Shown: one piece after another, positions 31,481 through 41,521 of the stretch
How positions within the stretch are numbered: position 1 is the first letter of the stretch
How the letters are laid out: the number at the start of each line of letters is the position of its first letter
Source of the DNA: Schistocephalus solidus
Lineage: Eukaryota > Platyhelminthes > Cestoda > Diphyllobothriidea > Diphyllobothriidae
DNA length: 64,000 bases
Reading direction: 5' to 3'
Assembly (NCBI GenBank): GCA_017591395.1
Contig: WEDG01001445.1
Coordinates: 83,718-147,717 of the forward strand
Made by a program: the position numbers and the translations under genes
The notes under the pieces: model-generated
Told to the model about the DNA's origin: nothing
The model's database searches: none
The model's input: only the letters and a program-made list of their open reading frames with translations

Positions 31481-32640
31481 CATCATGCCTCCCTTCAGCG
31501 TTAAACATACGATTCACTTTGTCGTCCCCGATTCAGAGGGCGAAAAGTCACATATCAGAACATGCGCATCTCGAGTAAGTGGGAAGCATACCTGTTAATG
31601 TAACCTGTTACTGAAGTGAAGATCAGAAATGTTTTGCCCTCGTAAATAGGCTGACTATTCTTGTCAGTTACTGTCCCAATCCCATCAACAATTGGCAGAG
31701 AGAATCGGAAAGTTGACTGGAATATGAGAGAGGGAAGAGAAAGCGAGGTCGTTACTGGGACATTTCGCACTATACAGCGCACATACTTGAATGTATCCCA
31801 ACGCGCTAGGATTCGTGAAGAGATAAGTTGGTTCTCATTTGAAAATTTTAGAGTGACTGGAGGATTGTGGGTCAGCCTGCAATAACTCCTTCTCAGAGTG
31901 GTCTTCATGACATTCTAATTAGTGTGAGATCCGACTCTCCTTTATTGCATCGTGGTACAGTTAGTGGGGACAAAATCGTGGGTTTGGCAGACGTAGACGG
32001 GCTGGTTATCTTAGTCAGCAACTGCATTCGTACGTTAGTCTACCCCAGCAAGTGGATGATGCTGCTTCCACCCCAAGGGGTGCTCGTACGACAGTGTCCC
32101 ATGTGACAGTCGCTGTCATTTCAGCGAAAAAAACGTTTTTCGTCATATCATTGATCGATTTTTATGCATGCTACCTCATAGTAAATATAAATCTTTGACT
32201 GAAAAGTGGTGGTCACGTGTTCTAGAGAAGTCCTGATAAAACTTGAAACTGACAGAGCTAACATTCTGGGTACTTTAGTTTATATTTCTAATGAAATTTA
32301 TTATGAATAATTTACCAAAAAGACATTATACACATCCTAATTAAGGGTAAATATGGTTTTTTTTGATTTTCGGATAGCTTGGTCCCTCTCTTTTGACTTT
32401 TTCGCTCAAAGAACGTGTTAGCGCATTTATAGCCCGTTTAATCTCTGAAAAGGGACGTAATCACGAGTTCTGATTCATCTTGTGCTCGCCTTTTCTCCTC
32501 CGCGGTCACAGAAGTTTATAAGACCATCACGAGACTTTTGGCCTTTCTACCCGCAGCTAAGAATAGATTTATTGAAGATTGTCTGATGAATTGAAAGAAC
32601 TTGTGTAGAATGACCACATGATCGCGAACGCCGATAAGGC
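31481..32640. other. no supported feature
   Basis: A minus-strand 117-codon frame at 31,555-31,908 overlaps R1-like words (AGTGACTGGAGGATTGTGGG, CAGACGTAGACGGGCTGG) and is probably noncoding. The rest is AT-rich. Confidence 0.35.
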
Positions 32641-32646
32641 CGATGC

Positions 32647-32653
32647 TTATAAG
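32647..32653 (+). promoter_or_regulatory. TATA-like element of ferritin-like gene 2
   Basis: TTATAAG lies about 44 bases upstream of the ATG at 32,692, which implies a leader of roughly 10-20 bases if it is used. Confidence 0.35.
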
Positions 32654-32691
32654 GCCTCCCACTCCAGAGCTGCTTGTTTAAACAGTAAACA

Positions 32692-33240
32692 ATGGAGCAC
32701 AGCGGCACTTGCGAGTGCGAAACCATGCTTAGCGATACGGCCAACATGCTGTTTGCCGTTGAGCAGACATTCGTTGGATTTTCGGCCTTCTGCAAGGGCC
32801 AAGATATCGCCTTCGATGGGTTTGCTAATTACTTCCACATATGCAGCCTTTGGACCCGTAAAGCCAAGGACAAGGTGATTGATCGTCTGACGACCTGCGG
32901 TGGCAAACTCCGCTTGACCGAGATGAAACCCATGCAGCCTTTCCCCCTCCCGAAGGACACTACAATAACCAACCTCCTGCAGATGTCCGTGGACATGGAG
33001 CATTGCGTCACGCAACAGGTTAAGAGCCTGCTTAACTTTGCGAAAGAGCGCGAAACGATTCCGGTACAGGAATTTGCTCGTGAGCTGCTGATTTGGCACA
33101 CCGAATGTATTGCCCACTTGGTTCGTCATCTGGAGGGCGCAAAGTGCAGTGAATCTATTTATCTCTATGACCGATTGACAATGCAACCTCTAGTTGACAG
33201 GTTTGAGCGACACCACAGGTTTTGCGATTTCCACTACTAA
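32692..33240 (+). CDS. ferritin-fold protein lacking the ferroxidase centre (2)
   Basis: Single-exon frame of 182 codons, ATG to TAA. It aligns along its length with ferritin subunits and the gene at 26,062: helix A/B with FDGFANYFH (FAKYFLH in H-ferritin), CGGKL at the B-C turn, helix C MEHCVTQQVKSLLNFAK, helix D ending HLVRHLEG, and C-terminal YLYDRLTM. The ferroxidase positions read Glu27 to Leu, Tyr34 to Phe, Glu61 to Trp, Glu62 to Thr, His65 to Ala, Glu107 to Ser and Gln141 to Thr. Both paralogues share an odd A-x-E-Q motif in helix A and Ser at position 107, which suggests common ancestry after loss of the site. It is more Cys-rich than typical ferritin and has a longer, His/Phe-rich C-terminus. 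No upstream iron-responsive element is seen. Confidence 0.75.
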   Translation: MEHSGTCECETMLSDTANMLFAVEQTFVGFSAFCKGQDIAFDGFANYFHICSLWTRKAKDKVIDRLTTCGGKLRLTEMKPMQPFPLPKDTTITNLLQMSVDMEHCVTQQVKSLLNFAKERETIPVQEFARELLIWHTECIAHLVRHLEGAKCSESIYLYDRLTMQPLVDRFERHHRFCDFHY

Positions 33241-33595
33241 AGATATAGCAGATGTCCTGCGGATGATAAAGAAACATATCATGCTAATTGCCTTTTTGGT
33301 TCGCAAGGGGGGTGAGAAGTTCGGGTTTAGGTTAAAACAAGACGAAGGAAAAAGGCTTTTCATGCTAATATTTTGGCCATTTCTTGGCTATAGCTTCGAC
33401 CGCATAAACATGTGTTTTGTTCAGAAGGATTTGGAAAGCTGCTGCAAAGCCATAGCTGAGTCTTGTAAGGTAAGCATCAATGTGTCTTAGATGGTGAACA
33501 AGATCTAAAATGATAAAACCATCGTGATCAGAAATTTTTTATAAGGAGATCTAAAATAGCCACTAGTGTATCAAATATACCATTTTTTATGGTAT
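33241..33595. other. 3' flank of ferritin-like gene 2
   Basis: No AATAAA is found close to the stop. An overlapping 98-codon frame (33,194-33,490) has no recognised family. Confidence 0.4.
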
Positions 33596-33598
33596 TGG

Positions 33599-33960
33599 GG
33601 CGCTCACCGATCACGTTACGGGGCATAATCGTCCCCAGGTGCTTTGGGGCTCACTCTCGAGCCCCGTGTGTAGCCACACAGGGACCAGTATCTTAGGCAG
33701 AATAACATTATCAACAAGGACAAGGCAGAATGAAGTGGTAATTTTGGTTTATTAGTCAGCATCAGCCAGCCACGCCCAACCCCTGAGGCTCGAACCCGCA
33801 ACCTGGTGGTTAGAAGTCCAACGCCCTAACCAATGAGCCATGGGCTCTTTGTCCTGTCAGTTGCGATCGGGTATATAAAAATTTTAGGGAGGCACTCACC
33901 GATCACGTTACGGGACATACTCGTCCCGTGCGGTATTTCCCAGAAAGAAAGGACAGTGGT
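33599..33960 (-). mobile_element. tRNA-derived SINE, head-to-tail pair (S6), degraded hammerhead
   Basis: On the minus strand a SINE 3' end (GTCCCGTAACGTGATCGGTG, 33,920 region) runs into the leader CCCGATCGCAACTGACA. The tRNA-like head follows (GAGCCCATGGCTCATTGGTT with B box GGTTCGAGCC), then the body with a decayed hammerhead (CTGATGC at about 33,760) and another 3' end at 33,600-33,625. The 3' signature GATCACGTTACGGG occurs at both ends of the unit. Confidence 0.7.
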
Positions 33961-35604
33961 ATTGTCAGTCCTGGCTTTCTTACCATCATCAACCGGTATC
34001 ACCCCAATCTCATTCCGGACGCCCGAAATTGGAACTTCACTTGGTTATGGAGCGTCGAAATCGAACACTTCATCTACTTGAGCTGCGGGCTAATCTCCAC
34101 TTGGTTGAGATTGGGAATATTCCAAGTCCCATCACAGTTGCATGTGCAGCTCTCAAACTGACTGCAACTTCTCAAGTGGGATTTTTTACATAAAGTGGAT
34201 GTCACTTCGAGACATGACTCAACACAGCCCATCAATACATGTAACTGGTTGTCTAGTCTCTGCTATTTGATACTCACCCTCAGCAGAGAATTGTTTTTCG
34301 CTCTCTTCAAATCTGCTGCCCGCTAGATCAGGCATAGTCCCAACCCTACCAAATGAAAGTTTTAAAATCTACAACGAAGAGGTCTACCAATGCTTTACCA
34401 GGTAGAGGCAGTCGTGAATTGCGCTCAAAGTTGTTTATATTGAAGTTAAGTGGCGCTGCTTCTACCTCACACTATTTTCCAATATCAACCACATTCGGAT
34501 CGCAAGACAAAGTCAAGATGATAGGAGGTGGGTGCATTTTATATATGAAAAACAAAAGGATAAGGAGGTTATTCATCACCTTAAGCGTTTGATATTGACT
34601 TGTTTAATTATCAACTGTTGTGAAATGATATGCACAAATAAAACAAGACTTACTCGGCTTCTACTAATTTCTAACTGTTCTAAATTCCTACTTAATAAAC
34701 GACGCATGAGGCAAATTTTCCATGTTTTCGATACATTCTGTCTGCGCCTTCTTCTATAAATGTCCACTGGATGGTACTATGGGTTCTGCGTCTTCATTTA
34801 ACAAATAATATTCATAAACGTGTGGAGCCGGTTAGAGCCGTTAAATCAACACTTCAAGCTAGTTTGCATCTCCTTGATGCACCAATAGTATCCTTGGACC
34901 AGAGAAACTTGCCCATAACTTGGCCCTGAGCGCAAGCTTTCCATTCGGCCCTACAAAATCAAATTAGATGAAAAGTCCTAAGTACGCTGAATAAACTTAT
35001 TCGCACTTCAATTAGTGCGAAATGCAGTAGGTATTTTTTGCCTCAGCTGTACAATTATGAGGGGCAATTCGATCTCGCTCCTCCTCCCACCCACGTCCCT
35101 TAGGCAGGCTCGTATGACTGCGTGGATTATGATATTTTCAGTAAAACTATCAGCTGATAAAGGCACAGTGAGACGACGTTCGAGGATTTCGATTGGCGAC
35201 AGTGTCCCTATTTCAACCCCACTGCTTGTGCGCCCAAGCAAGACAGATGAGCCTAACATTTGGCCCGTTAAAAAATAAATAACGAAATAGTTGCTGTTAG
35301 CGTTCGGTCATGACGCAGACGCTCGCCTCTCCCGGACACGGGCCTGTTTGTACGCCTACTTTGCGTCTACTGGTTGGGCGTGTTGCCCGCTCCCTTCGCC
35401 TTTGGCAAACGCGCGGCTGTCCTACCAAATCTGACCTGTCTAGCGCTCCTACCATTCCGTGAATGCGTAGGCGGACACGATGGATGCGAACAGCCCAGGT
35501 CACCGCTCCATACATCCCTCAAAGCTGACGCAGGTTACAAGGAAGCGCGACAGAAGAAAGCATTTGGCTTGCCTGAATACCCAACAGCTAGGTGCTTTCG
35601 AAAG
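33961..35604. other. upstream region of the Tob gene
   Basis: No confident feature. A frame at 35,374-35,613 (plus) ends at a good splice donor (AAAG/GTAAGG, 35,604/35,605), so part of it may be a 5' UTR exon of the gene that follows. Confidence 0.35.
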
Positions 35605-35892
35605 GTAAGGTAATGCATAAAATTTAATTTGCCCACATTTTCGCGTCTTACATTACCACAGTCTTGACAGTTATTTTGCACAAACAGGCCCCACAGTAGA
35701 AATTGTCTCACACCGTCATTTGAAGTCCCATCGATCGTTTTGAAGCTGATCGATAGCCAAGTGCCTTGTTTGCCGCTGACTAGTATATCATCATTTGTTA
35801 GTCCTGACGGCCGACGCACAGTCAAGGAATCAGCTGTTCGCGTAAGCTTTTGTGTGCCCATTTTGTAAATGTTTTTTTATTTTTATTTTTAG
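35605..35892 (+). other. possible 5' UTR intron of the Tob gene
   Basis: A donor GTAAGG at 35,605 and a strong acceptor (long T-rich tract, then TTTTTATTTTTAG ending at 35,892) could define a 288-base intron just before the coding exon. There is no transcript evidence. Confidence 0.35.
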
Positions 35893-35954
35893 CATATTGT
35901 GAGGGAACAGGTTTTTGCCAAAAACATACACGTCCGAAAAGTACCTTTCTCCCA

Positions 35955-37271
35955 ATGTACGTCGAAGTCTCCGTGGCAGTAAATTACATACTTTCTCACC
36001 TCTACACAAAGTTGCCCCGGCGTCGAGTAGACAACTTCGGTGAGGAGCTAGAAAGGGGTCTCTTTCGAAAACTGCAACCACACTGGTTTACCGAAGCTCC
36101 TGCTCAAGAGGCCTCACAGAGATGTCTTCACACTTGTGGTCCACAAGCCGACTTTCTGCTGGCTGAGGCTGCTGCTGCCAGCGGCCTGGACTGGAGTGAA
36201 ATTCAAGCATGTCTTCCAACCGGGCTGGTTATTTCCATCGATCCGGGTTATGTGGCTTGCCAATTTGGTTCTACATCCCCGAGTGACTGCTCTTCAATAC
36301 TAAACTCGACCAACGCCTGGGTAGCTGGTGGCTTCAACTCAACCAGCTTATCTTCGTCGGGTTGTTCATCGGCATCTTCTATATCCTCCAATGCTTCATC
36401 AGGGTCGTGGTCAAAGACGAAGTACCAAGTGCTTTATTCTGTGTCCCCGAGAACCAACGGCAATTTGGCAGTACCAAACAGTGAGAAGGTGCCGGAGGTT
36501 CCTGCGCCTGAAGTTAAGAAGGTCTCTGATGAACCAGAACCGCATTTGGCAACTGAGGCCGCACTCAGTGTCCTTACAGAGCCCGACGATATCGTAAACG
36601 GCACCAATACACAAAGTCAACAAAGTCATGGCTATGATTTTGCTCTAAGGGATCATAATCAACCAATCACTAATACTCAGAAAACTGCTACTGATGTTAA
36701 CCAAATTTTTAATGCAGCTCTCGGTGACAATGCCTCCGCCAATAACAACACTGAGTCGGAAAGTAAGTCATACATACAGAATGCTGCTCCGAGATGTGCG
36801 GAGACTAGTGACAGTGGTGTGAGTAATGTTGCAGTAAATCCATTCGCAGCTGCCGATGCCACAGGCGATGGAGCGTTCTTTGATTCTTTTGCCTCGGAAG
36901 CACAGAGTAAATCGGGAACAGCAGAAGTCGAGCCATCTTTCCCATTCAACTTTCCAGCGAAACAAACCCGAATGTTAATGAGCATGGCGAATCCGCTTGA
37001 CGGAAGTGGGGAACCCGAATTTGCACCCTTTGACTATCACCAGGGCCCACATATGCCAACTTTCAACGCCGCTCAGAACTTTATTCAGAAGTCTACTTCC
37101 ACGCCCAGTTTTACGGCAGCTACCTTCGCACAAACGAAATTTGGATCGACAAAGTTAAAGAGTCAGAGCAAGAGGCCCCATCGCCTCGTTTCACCCTGTG
37201 ACTTACCAGTTTCAAATTACTCTTCCCAATTTGTAGAGGCTATCGGGCAAACTGCAGTTACAGCGGGACAA
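35955..37271 (+). CDS. TOB: Tob/BTG family antiproliferative protein, coding exon 1
   Basis: The BTG domain occupies residues 1-105: MYVEVSVAVNYILSHLYTKL, then PRRRVDNFGEELERGL, HWFTEAPAQ, RCLHTC, SGLDWSEI and a box B stretch LPTGLVISIDPGYVACQFG. This matches Tob proteins almost position by position. The ATG at 35,955 was chosen because Tob proteins begin here and a splice acceptor lies 63 bases upstream. Residues about 387-405 repeat the Tob-specific FTAATFAQTKFGSTKLK motif (FTTATFAATKFGSTKMK in vertebrates). A PAM2-like EPEFAPF lies near residue 355. Tob proteins recruit the CCR4-NOT deadenylase (CAF1) through the BTG domain and poly(A)-binding protein through PAM2. The exon gives 439 residues and ends in phase 0 at CAA/GTAAGT. 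Confidence 0.9.
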
Positions 37272-40200
37272 GTAAGTGAACACTGTTCACTTGTTTTAAT
37301 TTTTTTATTATTGTTATTTATGTTGGCTCCATGCTAGAATTTTGAAAAGATAATTTTCATATCACTCGGTCCATCTCAATCATATGCAAAAGTTAGAGGA
37401 GTCCATCAAGGAAGCACGTTTCGGATTCGCACTTCTATCAATAACCCGAATAAAAAACAGTTAAAAATTTTCATTATGTCCGTTCATAATAAAAATATCC
37501 CCCTATGGCATATTCAACAACCATATTAACTTGGATGAATGCGTGAATCGTCCAAAGCAAAGTTCTGCGAAGAGTATGCAGTCAGAACTTGCAATATCTG
37601 AAAAATCGAGTTCTTAGGTCAGTGCTGACCTAGTTGAGCTGTCCTCGTGGTATAATGAAATTGTTTGAAATTATTGTCGAGTTAGAGCGAAGAACCTTCC
37701 TTAAATAGAAGCGAAAGGTATCGCATGATAAGTTGAACGAGTTCAGATTGCACAGGCAGCACCGCTTTTTATGCGTAATCGACTAGTTTTCTGCCAGTAA
37801 CTTTAAGTCTTTTTCATGAGTGGAAGCGTTTATTTAAAAAAACAGTCACCATCGGGCAGCTGCACACATTGGTCTGACCTATTTCGGATAGGATTATAAG
37901 GATAAGCAGATCCTGGGCTTCAAAGCCAATTTCCATGAACCCCTATTCCTGTTAAGTCGGGACGAAGAGTTTCAAAGCAGTCGAGCTGGTTTTGCCGACT
38001 GTAGGGAAGGTTTCAGCCAAAATACCACTTGCTCACTTTTTCCACTCCTAATTTAGGCTATGTCACCTTCCTCGTGAAAGGTTTGGAAATTTACAAAAGA
38101 TGGATTATCACTCACACACCGGCACAAGCTATTTGATCAAAGCCTTCAAATAATACTGAACGAATTTAAGCCGAATGAACAAATAAAATAAATTCCAAAA
38201 GTAACATTTGATGTTTAGAATTACAAACTGTTTAGGAAAGCTTCAATTCCAAAAGGATCAAAATCTGTTGTAACTGAGTAAACCGAAGTTTTAAATATGT
38301 AGAATGCCTGTCTGGGCAAAAAAGACAAGGAAAACAGCACAAATAGAACAATGTTTGAAGTTAGTCCTTAAGTGAATTTTTCACCTAAGCATCCTTCAAG
38401 TATGGCGGTTAGACAACCTCCTTAAGTTTGAGTAGAGATTCCAATACGGTTTCACAAAAACTGACTGTATTTTTTCGTTTATATATTGAGGTGCGGTTGG
38501 CCAAGATTTAGGGTTGATTTAGCCGATACGATCGTCACTGTATGAGACTGTTCGGTGATCACTTAATAGCGAATGCTCTATCACGCTAAAAACATGATCA
38601 TAGTCCGGTGCCGATGTGATACAACATGAGATCCACCGGTAGGATTTTTAAAGAGACACGAGATTCGACCGAAAGTGAGTCAAGACTTTCACTGCTTTCC
38701 CGTTCAAAATGCCATGTTTAAGAGTCAGAAGCGTGCTTCTCCTGAACTACTTGCATTTTAGTTACGATCTCATCTGGGTTTCTAGCGCTTAACTGAAAAG
38801 ACTCAAATATTTAACTAACGTTAATTTGTAATTTGTGGGTCCAAAATGAACCAAAGAGATGAGTCTCTTAGAGAAAGAACCGACTACTCCCCCAGGTAAA
38901 ATTATAACTAGTTCATATTGACTTTCTATTTCGAATAAAGGTTTTATTTCTTGAAAATGTTGATAGTTTCATGAAAGTTACTCGACGGCCTTTGTGGTTA
39001 ACTTTTATGGGTTTATCAACTAACAGTCTGTAAACTGAGGTAGGACGCGCAAGCTAATTTAGATTCTTGCACAAGTAGGCCTTAAGATGCTACCAAGAAG
39101 TTTAAGCTCAGGGCCTTCACCACCATACATCCTACGGAACGGGAAATTCCAAATAAAATAAGAAAACTTAAATTTATATCAGCTAAACAGTATACCCATG
39201 CACGCTATCGATCAATCAACAGAGTTGAGCCGTGGCACGGGCACCTCCATTCCCGAGCTAACCTTACCGATGCGTCACTCCATTTCCCCGTCGTAGCTTT
39301 CAGTTTGTAGTGGTATTTGATTCCAGGTCTCTCGTTCGGTTTTTCCTTCACTGACCTTCGAGACATCAAATCAGTCGTTTTCGGCAAATCTTATTCTTCA
39401 TTTTTGTTTCGCATCAACGGTCTGGCTACTGTTTTGTGTTAAGGCTTCTCGTCAGAGTCTTCTGATTTGTTTGTTATATTTAATCATAGTAATCATAGCA
39501 GGTGAGCGTCCCAAGAAACGTGAATGGAGAAGTTAAACGCAATATTTACAGAGAACGTAGTGTATATGCATCAGAAATTCTTGATGGAGCTGCGTGTTGT
39601 GGAAGCCTGCAGTTTTCCTACTAATGTTTAGCCTAAAATAGCCCTAACTAGCAAAACATGCATTTTTGCGGCTAAATGGCATCAAAAATTAATATATTAC
39701 AATAGTAAGTGTTCAAATATGACTGCTTAAGTTTATTTTTACCGGCGCAGGGTTATGGGATGCAAGAGGGGCATGCTACAGCAGGTGGACTTGCTAACTT
39801 TTGAACCGGGAACCGCACAATCAGCATAAATACTCTATTCGAAACGCAGCTTTCCTTATTTAAACTTCGGAAAGTATCACTTACATGTGGAAGTTGTTCC
39901 TAATCTCCTGCCGTGCTTGCAGTTGAATGGAAGCGAAATATGAGTTCCTGATTGCTTTTCTTAAAATGAAGAATATGGCGTAAAGTCGAGCGCTGGAACT
40001 ATTTGTTACTTTTCAGAGCTCCCGAACCTTTGCTCAAATCTGTTCTCCGTAAATGAGTTGTACCGGTAGATCGAGCTGCCATCTGCCTACCACATGTAAT
40101 GACCTTTTGTCGAATGGTAGAGTCATTTTTTGGACAAGTAGATATAATCAACCATTTTGGATGTTTTTTATTGAGCTGAATGGACTAGAATTCCACGGGG

Positions 40201-40696
40201 ATCCAGGTACGCAAAACGATGGATCCGGCTTTCGAGCTATTCCCTATGCAATATCAGCCAGTTGGCAATTGTGCAACAGTTCACCCATGAATGCATCCTG
40301 TCCGGTTTTTTTGCAGCCATTCAAAAGTCTTGAGCGTAAGGAGTGGATCCAATTCAAATGCTGCGCTCATTAAGGAAAGGTTAATCAAACAGGCCAATTA
40401 AAATATGAATCTTGCCTGACTAATGAGAAGTTTTGTCTACACAATCAGAACCAAAGTCGAGTCCCCAGGGACCTGAATTGACATATGACTAGCGGTGCTG
40501 GGAATTGAGTTAACCTGTGGCATTTGTTCATCCTGAAACTTAGAGTTCAGCCTGAAGTGTTATTGTTTTTAGCTGAACCTTATAGAATGTTCGTGTTTAT
40601 ATCTACCTCAACCTTGCATTGTTATCTAGCCTTTGAAAATTCCTGCCGTCGCATTGATCTTGTAACCTTGAGACACGTCGACTTTTTATTACCTAG
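37272..40696 (+). other. intron of the Tob gene (3,425 bp, phase 0)
   Basis: The donor GTAAGTGA follows CAA at 37,271. The acceptor TTTTTATTACCTAG ends at 40,696. Reading frame is kept across the join. The intron is AT-rich, with no recognised repeat. A 106-codon frame at 40,053-40,373 has no known match and no splice support. Confidence 0.75.
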
Positions 40697-41521
40697 TTAA
40701 ATGAACGTGCAATTTGCCTCAATGATTTGCGGCGCGCTGGAGGCCTGTATACAGGTGTGCCTAACTTGATTCCGGAGGCCACTAGGACCTACTTTGGAAA
40801 CTTTCCAACCCAACTGGAACGGTCCCATGACGTCTCCGCGGCTGCAGCTGCCGCTGGAGGATTCTCTGGCTTCTTTGAGGCCAAGCATTTCAACAGTTGC
40901 AGTAACGCTACCGTCACTACCACAAACAGTGGCAACGTTGGTGGCCGTTCCGGCATGGTACCAGGCAACGCTCTGTGGTCTCAGTTTGAAAAGATTCGTA
41001 ACGAATTTCAACTCAAGAATAGTCAGTTTGCGGAGACCAACCCCTCTGAGGCGGTTTTGGCGAACTTTCGCTCTAACTGTGCCAACTTGCCGGGAACCTA
41101 CTCACCCACTTTCAATGAAAGCAACAGTACAATCAATTCACTAACCAAGTGTTTAGCCTCTTCTGGCAGGAAGGACGCAAAACTGGTGTTTGCTGCACCG
41201 GAAGGTTTTACCTTAGGCAATGTTGGGCAACTCTCGGGATTCCAAGCTCCTGACAGCATCGAAAGATCAGCGGCAACAGCATCCAGTTTGGATACCTTTT
41301 TAAATCACAGGAATCAGACACAGACTGGAGCAAAATTGAACGGATCAGCGATGGATTCTGCCCTGAATAATTCCAAAACGGTAGCCTCGAGCCTCTATGC
41401 AGATGACAGCGTAAACCCTGACCTTCAAGACTTGTGGAACTCTCAAAAACTGGGCGAGTTTGCTGGCCACACGAGAAGCCTTCACCAATGCTGGAGGCTT
41501 CTTCGTTGGGGCAAGTTCTAA
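40697..41521 (+). CDS. TOB: Tob/BTG family protein, coding exon 2 (C-terminus)
   Basis: It continues in frame after the acceptor with LNERAICLNDLRRAGG, which recalls the LN-NDLL segment that follows the FGSTK motif in Tob. It then runs as a Ser/Asn/Thr-rich, probably disordered tail with an Ala-rich run (SAAAAAAGG) to a TAA at 41,519-41,521. This adds 274 residues, giving about 713 in total, roughly twice vertebrate TOB1 (345). The size comes from a long low-complexity middle and tail. No canonical AATAAA was found in the next 700 bases. The exon is assigned mainly by frame, splice sites and composition. Confidence 0.75.
   Translation, partial: LNERAICLNDLRRAGGLYTGVPNLIPEATRTYFGNFPTQLERSHDVSAAAAAAGGFSGFFEAKHFNSCSNATVTTTNSGNVGGRSGMVPGNALWSQFEKIRNEFQLKNSQFAETNPSEAVLANFRSNCANLPGTYSPTFNESNSTINSLTKCLASSGRKDAKLVFAAPEGFTLGNVGQLSGFQAPDSIERSAATASSLDTFLNHRNQTQTGAKLNGSAMDSALNNSKTVASSLYADDSVNPDLQDLWNSQKLGEFAGHTRSLHQCWRLLRWGKF

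Noticed and set aside
35850..35954. Start codon at 35,850 for the Tob protein
   Set aside because: The extra 35 codons cross a strong splice acceptor at 35,892 and include a T-rich intron-like run; family members start at the MYVEV position.
40053..40373. 106-codon frame in the Tob intron as a possible exon
   Set aside because: No good flanking splice sites and no resemblance to Tob; adding it is not needed to keep frame.
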